A stretch of 64,000 nt of DNA from Anodontia alba (taxonomy: Eukaryota > Mollusca > Bivalvia > Lucinida > Lucinidae), in the NCBI GenBank assembly GCA_964016985.1, contig OZ024830.1, positions 61,396,550 to 61,460,549 on the forward strand. The letters run 5' to 3'. Every line of letters begins with the position of its first letter. Positions within the stretch are counted from its first letter, which is position 1. Of this stretch, positions 23,417 to 33,363 are shown one piece after another. A program made the position numbers and the translations under genes. The notes under the pieces are model-generated. The model did not search any database. It had not been told where the DNA came from and was given only the letters and a program-made list of their open reading frames with translations.

Positions 23417-23624
23417 TTAACCCTTGTCCTGCTGAACCCAGATATACCCTGCCTTTGGAAACAGTGTAGATCCAGATCAGTTGGCTTCTGAAAAAGCCAA
23501 CTGATCTGGATCTGCACTGTTTGCCATTAAGTATGTGAATTTGTATCAACAAACTGGATCAAGTAATCTGATTGGCTGAAAGTTAGAAGTGGCATGTTAA
23601 TTTATTCAGCAGGACAAGGGTTAG
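23417..23624. mobile_element. piggyBac-like MITE, copy 1 (23421-23620)
   Basis: TTAA at 23417-23420 precedes CCCTTGTCCTGCTGAA; the right end TTCAGCAGGACAAGGG precedes TTAG. TTAA targets with CCCTT-type TIRs point to piggyBac mobilisation. Inside, CCAGATCAGTTGGCTTCTGA is followed by its complement, forming a long hairpin near 23470-23520. No coding capacity. Confidence 0.85.
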
Positions 23625-23899
23625 CTCTTAACAGTTCTTGTCTAAAATTTGAACAGATCCATTTTACCACCTATGAATGTGTGTGAAAAACTGGTGGACT
23701 GAGTGGCAAACAGTGGAGACCTTAATTAGCTGTCACCCAGCATCCGATCTGGGTCTACTCTATTTACTCATGCCTGTCTGTCCTAATAGTTCGGGGTATA
23801 AGAATATTTCAGAAAGTTACTGCATATCAAACCTGAACATAACCAGTATTTTCCTGAGGTCAGAAAGTCATCAAAGCAAAGAGTTGAAACATGTTTCAG

Positions 23900-24110
23900 T
23901 TAACCCTTGTCCTGCTGAACCCAGATATACCCTGCCTTTGCAAACAGTGTAGATCCAAATCAGTTGGCTTCTGAAGAAGCCAACTGATCTGGATCTGCAC
24001 TGTTTGCTATTCAGTATAGTTTATGTCAACAATCTGGATCAAGTCACCTGATTGGCTGAAAATTAGAAGTGGGCATGGCATCTTAATTTATTCAGCATGA
24101 CAAGGGTTAA
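23900..24110. mobile_element. piggyBac-like MITE, copy 2 (23904-24106)
   Basis: Flanked on both sides by TTAA (23900-23903, 24107-24110). Ends are CCCTTGTCCTGCTGAA and TTCAGCATGACAAGGG. The internal palindrome around CAGTTGGCTTCTGAAGAAGC is nearly perfect. Confidence 0.88.
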
Positions 24111-24667
24111 AATGCATTATGGGGAACATGTATTAACCATATTTATCTTAGGTATTGGTACTCTTATCATAGTTATTCTAACTGACTTTGGGCAAGTCAA
24201 TTTTACAACCTTTTTATGTGTCTAAAACTGATAAATGGGTGGCAAAAAGAGTAAACCCTATCAGATACTTTGTTCTGTGGTTGGTTCTTTTCTGGGTCTA
24301 CACTGTTTGCTCCAAATACTTAGGGTAAATATCTTATAAATAAACCTTTATTAGGATGAAGAATCAGGAAAAAATCCTTTTTCTGCAGGTTTTAAAGTTT
24401 GACCTAGTAGTATTTAAAACATACCTGTGTAATATAATAATAGAAAATATCAAAGGATTTATCTGAAATAAATGCAGTTGGTGTTGATTTCATCTAATTA
24501 TATTTTGTTGCCAAAATAATTATGAAGCAAATGGGTTGGCCCACAAGTTTTCTCGGTGTTATTTATGGCCCTCCCAAAAGTATGATAATATATACAATAT
24601 TTATGGCAGTAGCAAATTCTGTTAAAACTTGTTCACTACTGAATTATAACAGATCAAACTCCAACAA
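24111..24667. other. Intronic spacer
   Basis: AT-rich. A fragment CTGGGTCTACACTGTTTGCT at 24292 belongs to the GGGACAGATAGGCCT repeat family. Nothing else seen. Confidence 0.4.
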
Positions 24668-24851
24668 TTAACACTAGTCCTACTGAACCCGGGTATATTC
24701 TGCCTTTGCTAATAGTGTAGATCCAACTGATCTGGATCTGCACTGCTTGTCATTGAGTATATGAATTGGTATCAACAACCTGAATCAAGTTATCTGATTG
24801 GCTGAAAATTAAAAGTGGGTGTGCCAACTTAATTTATTCAGCATGGCAAGG
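24668..24851. mobile_element. piggyBac-like MITE, copy 3, decayed
   Basis: TTAA at 24668-24671, then a diverged left end CACTAGTCCTACTGAACCCG; the right end is TTCAGCATGGCAAGGA without a flanking TTAA. The palindrome is partly deleted. Confidence 0.7.
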
Positions 24852-25313
24852 AACTTGGTGTATTCAGTCATCATGATACACCTATAAAATAGGTGTATAA
24901 TAAACTGATCCAGAATAATTCAAGTTCTGGACAGCTCAAACTCAGGACTATAAATGTTTTAGTCAAGAAACAAGAATGAAAAGAACAAAACAGAAAGTCA
25001 GAAAAAAATACAGTCAGAAGCATGTGGTAATGTGCTGCACTGGTCGCTGTCTCTAGGGTAAAACAACATAAGAACAGGACTGAAAAGCTATAAAAAGAAA
25101 TTAAGAAATTAAACATTGCATAAACTTCAGGATTTCTAAGAAACAATTTGTTTCTGTAATAAAATGTTGGATGTGGGACTTCCTCATTGTCATCTCTGGA
25201 TAGGTCAACAGAACCATGAGTGTTGATAAATAGTATATGTAATTTATGATATTGAACTGTGTGTTATGATGTAAACAAAGAATTGAGTAAATGCAAATGT
25301 AAATGTTTTACAG
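24852..25313. other. Intron 5' of the linker exon
   Basis: No repeat family is recognised. The last bases, AAATGTTTTACAG, form the acceptor for the exon at 25314. Confidence 0.6.
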
Positions 25314-25419
25314 ATGTGTTCCTCTTCATGATACTTGTGCTGCCCTAGTAAATGGTGATTGTAGGATAGAAGGTGATGTGTATGATAATTTATGGGACAA
25401 ATCGGAGTTATATGCAAAG
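25314..25419 (+). CDS. UBASH3: UBASH3-like, linker exon between SH3 and phosphatase domain
   Basis: Acceptor TGTTTTACAG ends at 25313 and donor AAG|GTAAAA begins at 25420. The first base completes the glycine codon split at 2072 and the exon ends in phase 0, as the next exon requires. It encodes G plus 35 residues starting CVPLHDTCAALVNGDC and ending DVYDNLWDKSELYAK, open throughout. In vertebrate UBASH3 the short segment here is poorly conserved, with an acidic/aromatic stretch comparable to DVYDNLWD. The case therefore rests on phase, splice signals and position rather than residue similarity. It lies about 240 bp left of a Helentron-like element. Confidence 0.75.
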
Positions 25420-26052
25420 GTAAAAATAGTTCATGAAATGACCAAAGAAAAGAATGAATGAATAGTGTAATAACTCAAAGTATTGGGACAGACAGGCCTG
25501 TGCAAACTTTTTATGCCTAGATCAGATATTGCTGAATGTGCATCTGATCCAGCACACATAACAGAGGGTAGTAAAATAGAACTTGTTCAAATTTTAAGAC
25601 AGATATTGTAAGGAGTAAAGATGTCCCATAATTTAGGGTTATGGTCCTTTTTTAGCTCGCCTGGATGAAGTCCAGGAAGAGCTATTGCACTACCCCTAGT
25701 GGCGGGCTCAGCGTTGGCATCGGAGTTACAGTCGACGTCGGCGTCCACATTTACGTTAAAGTTTTTTAAGAGCTTATATTTTCCCGACCATATTATAGAT
25801 TTGGTTCATATATGATATGGTGATAGTTATGGTTCCAAAGTTTTATTCAGCAATACCCCAGCCCATTACCTCGAGGTCAAGGGCAAGTCAAGGTCATGGA
25901 CTTAGAAATTTTTAATGTTAAAGATTTTTAAGAGCTGATATTTTCCAAACTATATGATGGATTTTGCTCATATTTGATATAATAATAGATTTATTCAGCA
26001 ATAACCTGCTCATGCCTGTGACCTCAAGGTCAAGGTCACAGACTAAGAAGAT

Positions 26053-26266
26053 TTAACTCCTTGTCCTGCTGAGCCCGGATATACCCTATCTTTGCAAACA
26101 GTGTAGATCCAGATCATTGGCTTCAGAAGAAGCCAACAGATCTGGATCTGCCCTGTTTGTCATTCAGTATGTTAATTATTATCAACAACCTGGATCTAGT
26201 AATCTGATTGGCTGAAAATTGGAAGAAGGCATGGTATCTTAATTTATTCAGTGTGACAAGGGTTAA
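26053..26266. mobile_element. piggyBac-like MITE, copy 4 (26057-26262)
   Basis: TTAA flanks both ends (26053-26056, 26263-26266). The left end is CTCCTTGTCCTGCTGA and the right TTCAGTGTGACAAGG. The palindrome CAGATCATTGGCTTCAGAAG is present. Inserted in the core of the element at 25651. Confidence 0.85.
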
Positions 26267-26336
26267 ATTAAAGTTTTTGAAGAGCTCATATTTTTCCAAA
26301 CCATATGATGGATTTTATGCTCCCCAAATGGAGAGC

Positions 26337-26420
26337 ATGTAGTCGCCGCTTTATATGTCCATCTGGCCTTCCATCCATCAGTCTGTCTGTCAATCTGTCC
26401 GTCCATCCCAATTTTGTCGG
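26337..26420 (+). mobile_element. HINE-like 5' module of the TATGCTCCCC type
   Basis: ATGCTCCCCAAATGGAGAGC folds into a hairpin (ATGCTC with GAGCAT). It is followed by GTAGTCGCCGC and a CTGTCTGTC/GTCCGTCC microsatellite. Its 3' partner may be the AATAAGC hairpin at 30982-31014, which I cannot prove. Confidence 0.5.
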
Positions 26421-26519
26421 GAGAATATCTTTAAAAATATTGAAAGTAATTTAATGAAACTTGATACACTGATAGAGGGCCAGGAGGGGAATTGCAGAAT
26501 GCAAGAGTCATAACCCTAT

Positions 26520-27165
26520 ATCATCATCATAATCATAATCAGATTTTTGATTAACGTGCAGGTACAGGGGCAACATCTACATCAGTGGGCCCCCTTCCAG
26601 ATAGCTGGCTTGCTGCACACATGGCAGATCTCACACCATATCTCTAAGGTATGTCTATCTTGAGGGTTGATAGCCGAGAGCTTCCACTCTCTGCAATCCC
26701 TCTCTGTCAGCTGCTTCGATGTCATCTTGGGCCTCCCAGGCCCACGCTTTTCATCAACCTGTATGTCAAAGGCTGTTGACTGTACCATTGGAGTGTTCCA
26801 CATGTCCATACCATCGGAGCCTTCTCTCCTTCAGAATAAGGTCCAGATCCTCAATGCCAAGCCGTGCAAGTAGCTCATTGGACCTGGTGGTGACAATGTC
26901 TTGCAGCCTGACATAGCAGATCTGTCTGATCATTGCCCTGTCATTTTGCTGCAGAAGCTGGCATGGAACATTGCGCTCCACACAGAAGAGCTGTACACAC
27001 GGCCATGTGTTTGAAAGAGATGTGGCGTGAAGGGAGAACTGGTAGCAGATCCTTGAACTTCTTCCAGGCGTTTTTCACACGTGTTATGGTTGAAAGTTCA
27101 CAGCCACCTGCTGCTGAGAGCATGTCTCCTAGGTAGCAAAAGGAAGCTACCACCAATCTTGTCAG
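26520..27165 (-). pseudogene. Non-LTR retrotransposon ORF2, C-terminal fragment
   Basis: On the minus strand the fragment reads SFCYLGDMLSAAGGCELST, then in a shifted frame NDRAMIRQICYVRLQDIVTT and LILKERRLRWYGHVEHSNGT, then in a third frame KRGPGRPKMTSKQLTERDC and EWKLSAINPQDRH. This is the C-terminal end of an animal LINE ORF2, 5'-truncated near 27165, with two frameshifts. The 3' end finishes in a TGATTATGATTATGATGATG-type microsatellite at 26520-26545, a common LINE tail. The RT catalytic box is not included. Confidence 0.85.
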
Positions 27166-28867
27166 CAAAATATCTCAAAAACTTTTGAAGCTAGAGCCTT
27201 GAAATTTAAGGAATAGATTGGTAGCGACGTGTAGATGACCTGATTAACTTTTGAATAAAATTCTGAAACGTACTTCTTGAGTTATGGCCCTTTGTCATTT
27301 TGGACATTTTTACATTGCACACTTTTTGATGCATAGCATAAGTTTTGAACAGTGCATGCTAGTTTGAAATTTCATATATGGATTCCTCATGAAAAAGTAG
27401 GTGACCCATATTTTTTTTCCTATCCAAATTATATCCCATTTTAGAGTTATTTCCCTTTTAATAAAATAACATTGAAATCTCGTATAGTTGTACTGTTGTT
27501 ACTGTCATGGGCAAGCAGTGTTGGAGTCAAGCAGTGTTAGAGTCAGAGTTAGAGTGGGGGCATAGTGTTTTACAAACACCAGCTCTAAACTCTCTAATTT
27601 TTGCAATAATAAACTTGTCTGGAGCATATCTTTGAAAGTATTGATACACTGATAGAGGGCCATGAAGGATATTGCAGAATGCAAGAACCATAACCCTGTC
27701 ACCAGTATTTAAGGAGTTACTGCCCCTCTTAATTTTTGCAATAGTAAGCTTATCCAGAGCATATCACTGAAAGTATGAAGGGAATTAAATGATACATTGA
27801 TAGATGGCCATCAGAGGAATTGCAGAGTGCAGACAAGGTGCTCAAGCATCTGTCTGTATGGCGATCTGTCTGTCTGTAGTTATCTCCCTTTTACTCCAGA
27901 TGCATGCCTTATTTTTTTCATGATTTTTACATTCTTTGTTGAAAACCACTTACTAGGGAACACAAAACTTAGTTTTTTAGTCTTATGGTTTAAGAGTTAC
28001 AGGCCTTGCAGGCAGAGAGCTTTATATTTCTCATTATTTGTGGATTCTTTGTTGAAAACCACTTACTAGAGAACACAAAATTGAGTTTCTTGGTCTCATG
28101 GTTTAAGAGTTACTTACTTTGCAGGCAAAGGGCCTTATATTTCTTATCATTTTTGGAATCTTTGTTAACTAGGAATGTGTCCGAAGTAAAGAGATGCCCC
28201 CACATTGATGTAGGCAAATTTGGCAAGGTTTGCACAGTTTTTTAGAGGTACCCAAAGCAGGAACATCTGTGTACTGTGGACAGATATCCATTTTTGTTTT
28301 TGTTTTTGTTCTGTTTTTTTTTTTTTTTTTGTACATTTTACAGGCTTTCAAATGGATCTCTAGTCATTTGTCATTGGGTCTTCTGATGCACAGGCCACCA
28401 GCCCCTACAGCGCTTTGATTGCAGTAATAAGCTTGTCCGTAGAATATCTCTTAAAGTATTTTACTCTTTCACTAACATAACCCTCCCACTACTGCCCATC
28501 TTCGGGGAGCATCCTTCGATTTCACCAATTCTTGTGTCCATATTTTACATGATGATAGATACAGGTCTAAAGTTTTATTCAACAATACTCACTGGCCTCA
28601 AGGTCAAAGTTAAGAACTTAGAAATTTTATATTAAAGTGTTTTAAGGGCTCATATTTTCCAAACCATATGATAGATTTGGTTCATATTTGGAATAATAAT
28701 GGATATATCAACCCCACCCATGCCTATGATCTCAAGGTCAATTTACAGACTTAGAAATTTTGTTATTGATCCCTGATATTGTCAAATTCATAACAACAAA
28801 TGACCAAACCATAGCATAAGAAATCCTGTCAAGAGCTAAAATGCCACAACATTTCCTCTTACAGTAA
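27166..28867. repeat. Degenerate tandem-core sequence
   Basis: Units contain ATAAGCTTGTCCAGAGCATA, TCTTTGAAAGTATT, ACTGATAGAGGGCCAT and AATTGCAGAATGCA (27605-27835). A 113-bp direct duplication around ATTCTTTGTTGAAAACCACT starts at 27931 and 28044, with a partial third at about 28148. A GTTTTT/T-run microsatellite lies at 28293-28331. No coding signal. Confidence 0.7.
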
Positions 28868-28927
28868 TGATTCAAAGTATTGAGACAGATAGGCCTGAGC
28901 AAACAGTGCAGACTCAGATCAGATGGC

Positions 28928-30753
28928 ATTGCGACCGGCCAGTTTCCTTCTCAAATGAAATTGGCAAAGGTACTTCCAATTTACAAAGGTGGTGAAAAGT
29001 CCGACCCCTCAAACTATAGGCCAATTTATATCCTGTCCACTGTATCTAAAATTTTCGAAAAGCACGTGAACAAACATCTTATGGCATATTTGAACAAATA
29101 TAAACTTCTACATGACAATCAATCCGGGTTCAGGCCAAAACATAGTTGCCAAACAGCTTTAGTCAAACTCATTAATGACTGGATGAAATGTATTGATAAG
29201 GGTGACTTGGTTGGAGCCCTTTTTATCGATTTTCGGAAGGCTTTTGATCTAGTTGATCACTCCATCTTGCTGAATAAACTTGCATTATACAAACTTAACC
29301 CTTCTGCCATTCAGTGGTTCAAATCATATTTATGTTCTCGACAACAAGTAATCGAGAGTGATAAAGGGTTGACGGATTTCACCACCGTACAATCTGGTGT
29401 GCCTCAGGGCTCAATATTAGGCCCGACCTTATTTCTCATTTTTATCAACGATCTTCCGCTTCATATCAAAAAGTGCTCCTCTGATTTGTATGCAGATGAC
29501 ACGACGATTCACACGCATGGTAATGACATAGATGCTATTGAAGAAGATCTGCAAGGAGAATTCGGTAACACAAAAACATGGGGAAAGATAAACAAAATGA
29601 ATGTTCACATGACCAAAACAACTTGTATGCTAGTTGGCGCTAGAAAACGCCTGAACGACTCTTGACCTCTAAATATTATTGCTGACGATGTCAGTATTCA
29701 ATCCGTTAGTAAACAGAAACTCCTTGGTGTTTATATCGATGAACACCTTTCTTGGTCTGCCCATATAGACCACTTATGCTCCCTTATCTCATCTAAAATA
29801 TCTCTATTACGCCAGTTAGCAACGTATGTACCGACACATATTCAAAAAGTTTACTATCAGGGGTATATTCTTCCTTATATTGATTATGGCTCTGTTACCT
29901 GGGGGTCAGCCTCTGTAACTAATATTGAACGCATATCCAAGCTGCAAAAACGCGCTGCTCGAATCATCCTGCGAGCAAATTACGATACCCCATCAGTAGA
30001 TATGTTCAGTCAGCTGGGATGGCTGTCAATTCCGGACAGACTTAAATATAATAAGGCTGTCTTGACATACCGAGCAATAAATAATTTATCCCCTGAATAT
30101 ATAACACAACCTCTAAAACCAGTATCCGAGGTACACACTCTTAACCTCAGGTCATCAGAAAATGGCTCACTTTATGTGCCGAAAGCACGGACAGCACTTT
30201 TTGATGGCTCTTTTTCATGTTCCGCACCAAGACTATGGAATGCTCTACCTCAAACAGTAAAAACATCGGGGTCACTCTCTACCTTTAAGCAGTCTCTTAA
30301 AGCAACATTTTAACCCTTATAAAATGTCTTTAACTATGATTTTAAATGATATACCATGTGTAAAATTATCGCTGAAACCGTTATTGTAACTGAATTGAGA
30401 GCTTTTATGACCTAGCATAATTGTTTTAGATATTGGTTTTATGCGCTCGTCAAATCTTAAAGCACTTACAAAAACTGTGATAACATACAGATTTGTCTTT
30501 GATATAATTCAGTGCCATGTTTGGTTTTAAATCACTTGCACATACCTGTTAGCACTTTTATTTGATAAAAACTTTATACAAGCATTCACTTCGCTACAAG
30601 CTACTTTTATCCCATGAATTTCTTAGCTGTTAGTTAAGTCTTGTTGTATATATGTATATAAATTTTAGTTAGAGGACCACAAGGTAGAATAGTTATTTAT
30701 AGCTAATTGTGTCATCCTCTTTAAACATTGTTTAAATAAAAAAAATAAATAAA
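28928..30753 (+). mobile_element. CR1-like non-LTR retrotransposon, 5'-truncated
   Basis: Coding starts abruptly within the RT domain at about 28930 and continues to 30313, then about 420 bp of 3' sequence, closing with an AAATAAAAAAAATAAATAAA tail (30733-30752). No target duplication is visible. It lies inside the Helentron-like element starting 25651, so it is younger. Confidence 0.85.
28931..30313 (+). pseudogene. CR1-like reverse transcriptase, one nonsense codon
   Basis: The frame is open apart from TGA at 29663-29665; after it the same frame continues to TAA at 30311. Motifs in order: SNYRPIYILSTVSKIFEKHV, DNQSGFRPKHSCQTALVKLI, ALFIDFRKAFDLVDHSIL, SGVPQGSILGPTLFLIFIND, then the catalytic YADD (29489-29500). 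The thumb and C-terminal part include KLLGVYIDEHLSW, VTWGSAS, KLQKRAARIIL and a closing SAPRLWNALP. These are hallmarks of the CR1/Jockey group RT. The endonuclease and ORF1 are missing through 5' truncation. With one stop in about 460 codons this is a fairly young copy. Confidence 0.9.
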
Positions 30754-31065
30754 TGGGTCCTAAAGAGCACTATGATACTCCAGTTTCACCCCAATTCCAG
30801 GCGAGCTATGCTGTCTGCTGACAGCTCTTGTTAAGGTTGAAATCTGAGTAACTTTTCAATTTTACTATTTGTTATCTAAAATTATTGTCATACCCCCTCC
30901 TCCCTTCCCTCCCCATCAAATTGTATACCATTTTCAGGTGGTCTGTCTATTAGTCTGGTAAGTTGCGGGTATCTAATAAGCAATGCTTATTGACATTTCT
31001 TGTTTTCATATGAATAACCATTAATTCTAGTTTATACAAACTGCTACTGAGAACAGGATGTTAAT
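30754..31065. other. Element 3' ends and spacer
   Basis: It includes the 3' end of the 25651 element (to 30832) and a second terminus at 30982-31014 reading AATAAGCAATGCTTATT then GACATTTCTTGTTTT. The latter is the same end as at 14370-14404. Confidence 0.6.
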
Positions 31066-31246
31066 TTAACCCTTGTCCTGCTGAACCTGGATATACCCTG
31101 CCTTTGAAGAAGCCAACTGATCTGGATCTGCACTGTTTGCCATTAAGTATGCAAATTTACATCAACAATCTGGATCAAGTAATCTGATTGGCTGAAAATT
31201 AGAAATAGGTGTGGTATCTTAATTTATTCAGCAGGACAAGGTTTAA
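31066..31246. mobile_element. piggyBac-like MITE, copy 5 (31070-31242)
   Basis: TTAA at 31066-31069 and 31243-31246. Ends are CCCTTGTCCTGCTGAA and TTCAGCAGGACAAGG. One arm of the internal palindrome is lost, so it is about 30 bp shorter than copies 1 and 2. Confidence 0.85.
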
Positions 31247-32229
31247 AGAACTATAGGAGAAAATATCATCTGAATAGGTAGTTTGCTAATTTGGCTGTTT
31301 AGCCAAGTCAGCCAAGGGAGGTAACTATATTGTCAATTAAAAAAGGGAGATAACCATTATCAGTTACAGATGGCTATGACTTTGAACTTTTAAAAACTTA
31401 TTGGTGTATTCACATGTTTATGTACTTTCATGATCATTTGTCTATTTATATCAGAATTAATTTGCAGAGCCTTCAAAATTTCATTGATAGCATGCTAAAT
31501 GTTATAAATGTTATAAATGTCATAACAGCAGCAGTCACTGTTCTGAAATGCTTTAGAATGTTGTCAGCTGAATGCATAAATTGATTTAGTTGACAGGTGG
31601 ATTGATGGACCTTTTTATGGCAAGGTCAAATTTGGGGCCCCACACATTTGTGTAAAGAAAATGTTAAAAAATCATTTTCTGAATGGATAATAAAGACTAA
31701 TGGCTGAAACATACTTTTGAGTAAATCAGTAAAACTGTTAAGCTACTGTCGAAAGATTGGGACTATCTGCCTTTGCCTTTGGCTATATACATGCTGTTTT
31801 TATCAGTTGAGGGAAATGTAACCCATGGGCCTCTTGTTTTACAACTTGTATAGGATGTTCCCATAGTGACCTAGTTATGCATGCCCAAATTTGTTCCAGT
31901 CTGTCAACAAGTTCCAGCTATCTTGGATTTTTCCCATTATCGAATCTCTTCTGTAACCAGTGTAGGAATTTCGTCAAATTTTTGCATATGGATTCCTCTG
32001 ATATGTCTCCATGAAAACAATTCTGGTCAGTAGACTAATATGGCTACCAGACAGCCATCTTAGAAGTTGCGACTTCTGTTTTTTCCTTAACACTGTAACA
32101 ATCTTGTTATCTCCTTTTAGAACACTCTACAGATATTTTCAAATCTTGTCTGAGATGTTTTCCAAATGGTCTAGTTGTGCCCATCCAAATTTGGTTCCAG
32201 TACATCAATAAATATGACAGCTGTGTTGG
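31247..32229. other. Degenerate tandem-core sequence with one 3' terminus
   Basis: ACCCATGGGCCTCTTGTTTT at 31821-31840 is a short palindrome plus TCTTGTTTT, the standard 3' end here. The rest resembles decayed core units (AAATTTGTTCCAGTCTGTCA against AAATTTGGTTCCAGTACATC). No coding signal. Confidence 0.5.
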
Positions 32230-33363
32230 AATTAATGATTTCTAGGTCCAGTTATAAACTGGGTCACTTTAGGTCAAAAACTAGGTCTCCAGGCCATATC
32301 AAAAGAAAACCTTGTTAATACTCTAGCGGTCACATTTTTCAAGCAATGATCATGAATATTGTTCAAAATGGTCGTCTTGATGATTTTGAGATCAAGTTGG
32401 AAACTGGGCCACTTGGGGTCAAAAATTTAGTCAGCAGGCCAAATCAAAAGAAAACCTTGTTAACACTCTAGTGGTCACATTTTTGAAGCAATCGTCATGA
32501 ATCTTGCTCAAAATATTTGTCTTGCTGTTTTCTAGTTCAAGTTTGAAACTGGATCACTTGGGGTCTAAATCTAGGTCACTGGCCAAATCAAAGGAAGACC
32601 TTGTTAACACTCTGGAGGTCACATTTTTGAATCAGTCATCATGAATCTTGCTCAAAATGTTTGTCTTGATGATTTCTAGGTCAAGGTCAAAACTGGGTTA
32701 CATGGGGTCAAAAACTAGGTCATGTGACCAAATCAATGGAAAACCTTATTAACACTCTTGTGGTCACATTTTTGAAGCAACCATCAGGAATCTTGCTAAA
32801 AATGTTTGTCTTGATGATTTCTAGGTCAAGTTAGAAAGTGGGTCACTTGGGATAAAAAACTAGGTCATCAGACCAAGTCATAGGACAACCTTGTTAACAA
32901 CCTAGAGGTCACATTTTTGAAGCAATCATCATGAATCTTGCTCAAAATGTTTATCTTGATGATTTCTGGGTGGTTTGAAACTGGGTAACTTATGACCTAT
33001 ATTTCACGGTCCAGTGACTTTCTTAAGTTTTTCCATTTTTGTCACTTTCTCAGTAGCTATCGGTCCAACAGAGTGATATTTGGCATTGTGATGTGTTTAG
33101 GTTAGTTTCTCAGTAACTTTTTTGCTTCTACAGCCAGTGATACTTAGCACATGCATACATCTTAGCATGGCCTCTTGAGTACAGTCATCCATATTTGACC
33201 TTCACCTCTATTTTACAGTCCATTAGACATGCTACATTGTCTTACTTGTTAATATAATCATCATGAATTTTGGTCAGAATGTTTGACTTGATCAGTTCTA
33301 GGTCAGGTTCTGTAAGTGCATGTTACTCAGGTGAGCATTACAGGGCCACTATGGCCCTCTTGT
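32230..33363 (+). repeat. GGTCA-rich tandem array ending in a HINE-like 3' terminus
   Basis: Six or so ~150-bp units are the same as at 19660-20860 and 48360-49830. The end has CTCAGGTGAGCATTACAG, then the hairpin GGGCCACTATGGCCC and TCTTGTTTTT (33327-33366). The 5' end of this element is not identifiable. Confidence 0.8.

Larger units (their letters stand above)
2073..25313 (+). other. UBASH3: UBASH3 intron between SH3 exon and linker exon
   Basis: The intron is bounded by GTAATT at 2073 and TGTTTTACAG ending at 25313, about 23.2 kb. It joins a phase-2 donor to a phase-2 acceptor (GG + A gives glycine). It contains the minisatellite, the DIRS-like nest, the dimeric array, and the hAT, mariner and piggyBac-type copies listed separately. 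Confidence 0.8.
25651..30832 (+). mobile_element. Helentron/HINE-like element with nested LINEs
   Basis: The 5' end TTTAGCTCGCCTGGATGAAG is followed by its partial complement TCCAGGAAGAGCT (hairpin). The core repeats TTAAAGTTTTTTAAGAGCTC, ATATTTTCC.AACCATATGAT and CAAGGTCAAGG. The 3' end has CAGGCGAGCT, complementary to the 5' AGCTCGCCTG, then the hairpin GCTGTCTGCTGACAGC and TCTTGTT. That diagnostic 3' terminus follows two LINE insertions (26520-27160, 28928-30753), a piggyBac-like MITE (26057-26262) and another 5' module (26337). Pairing of the two ends is inferred from their matching GGCGAGC variant. Confidence 0.65.

Noticed and set aside
15938..33363. Single 17-kb element from the AGCTCACCTGAGC 5' end at 15938 to the 3' hairpin at 33340
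   Set aside because: The UBASH3 exon at 25314 and another complete pair of ends (25651/30832) lie between, so these two ends need not belong together.
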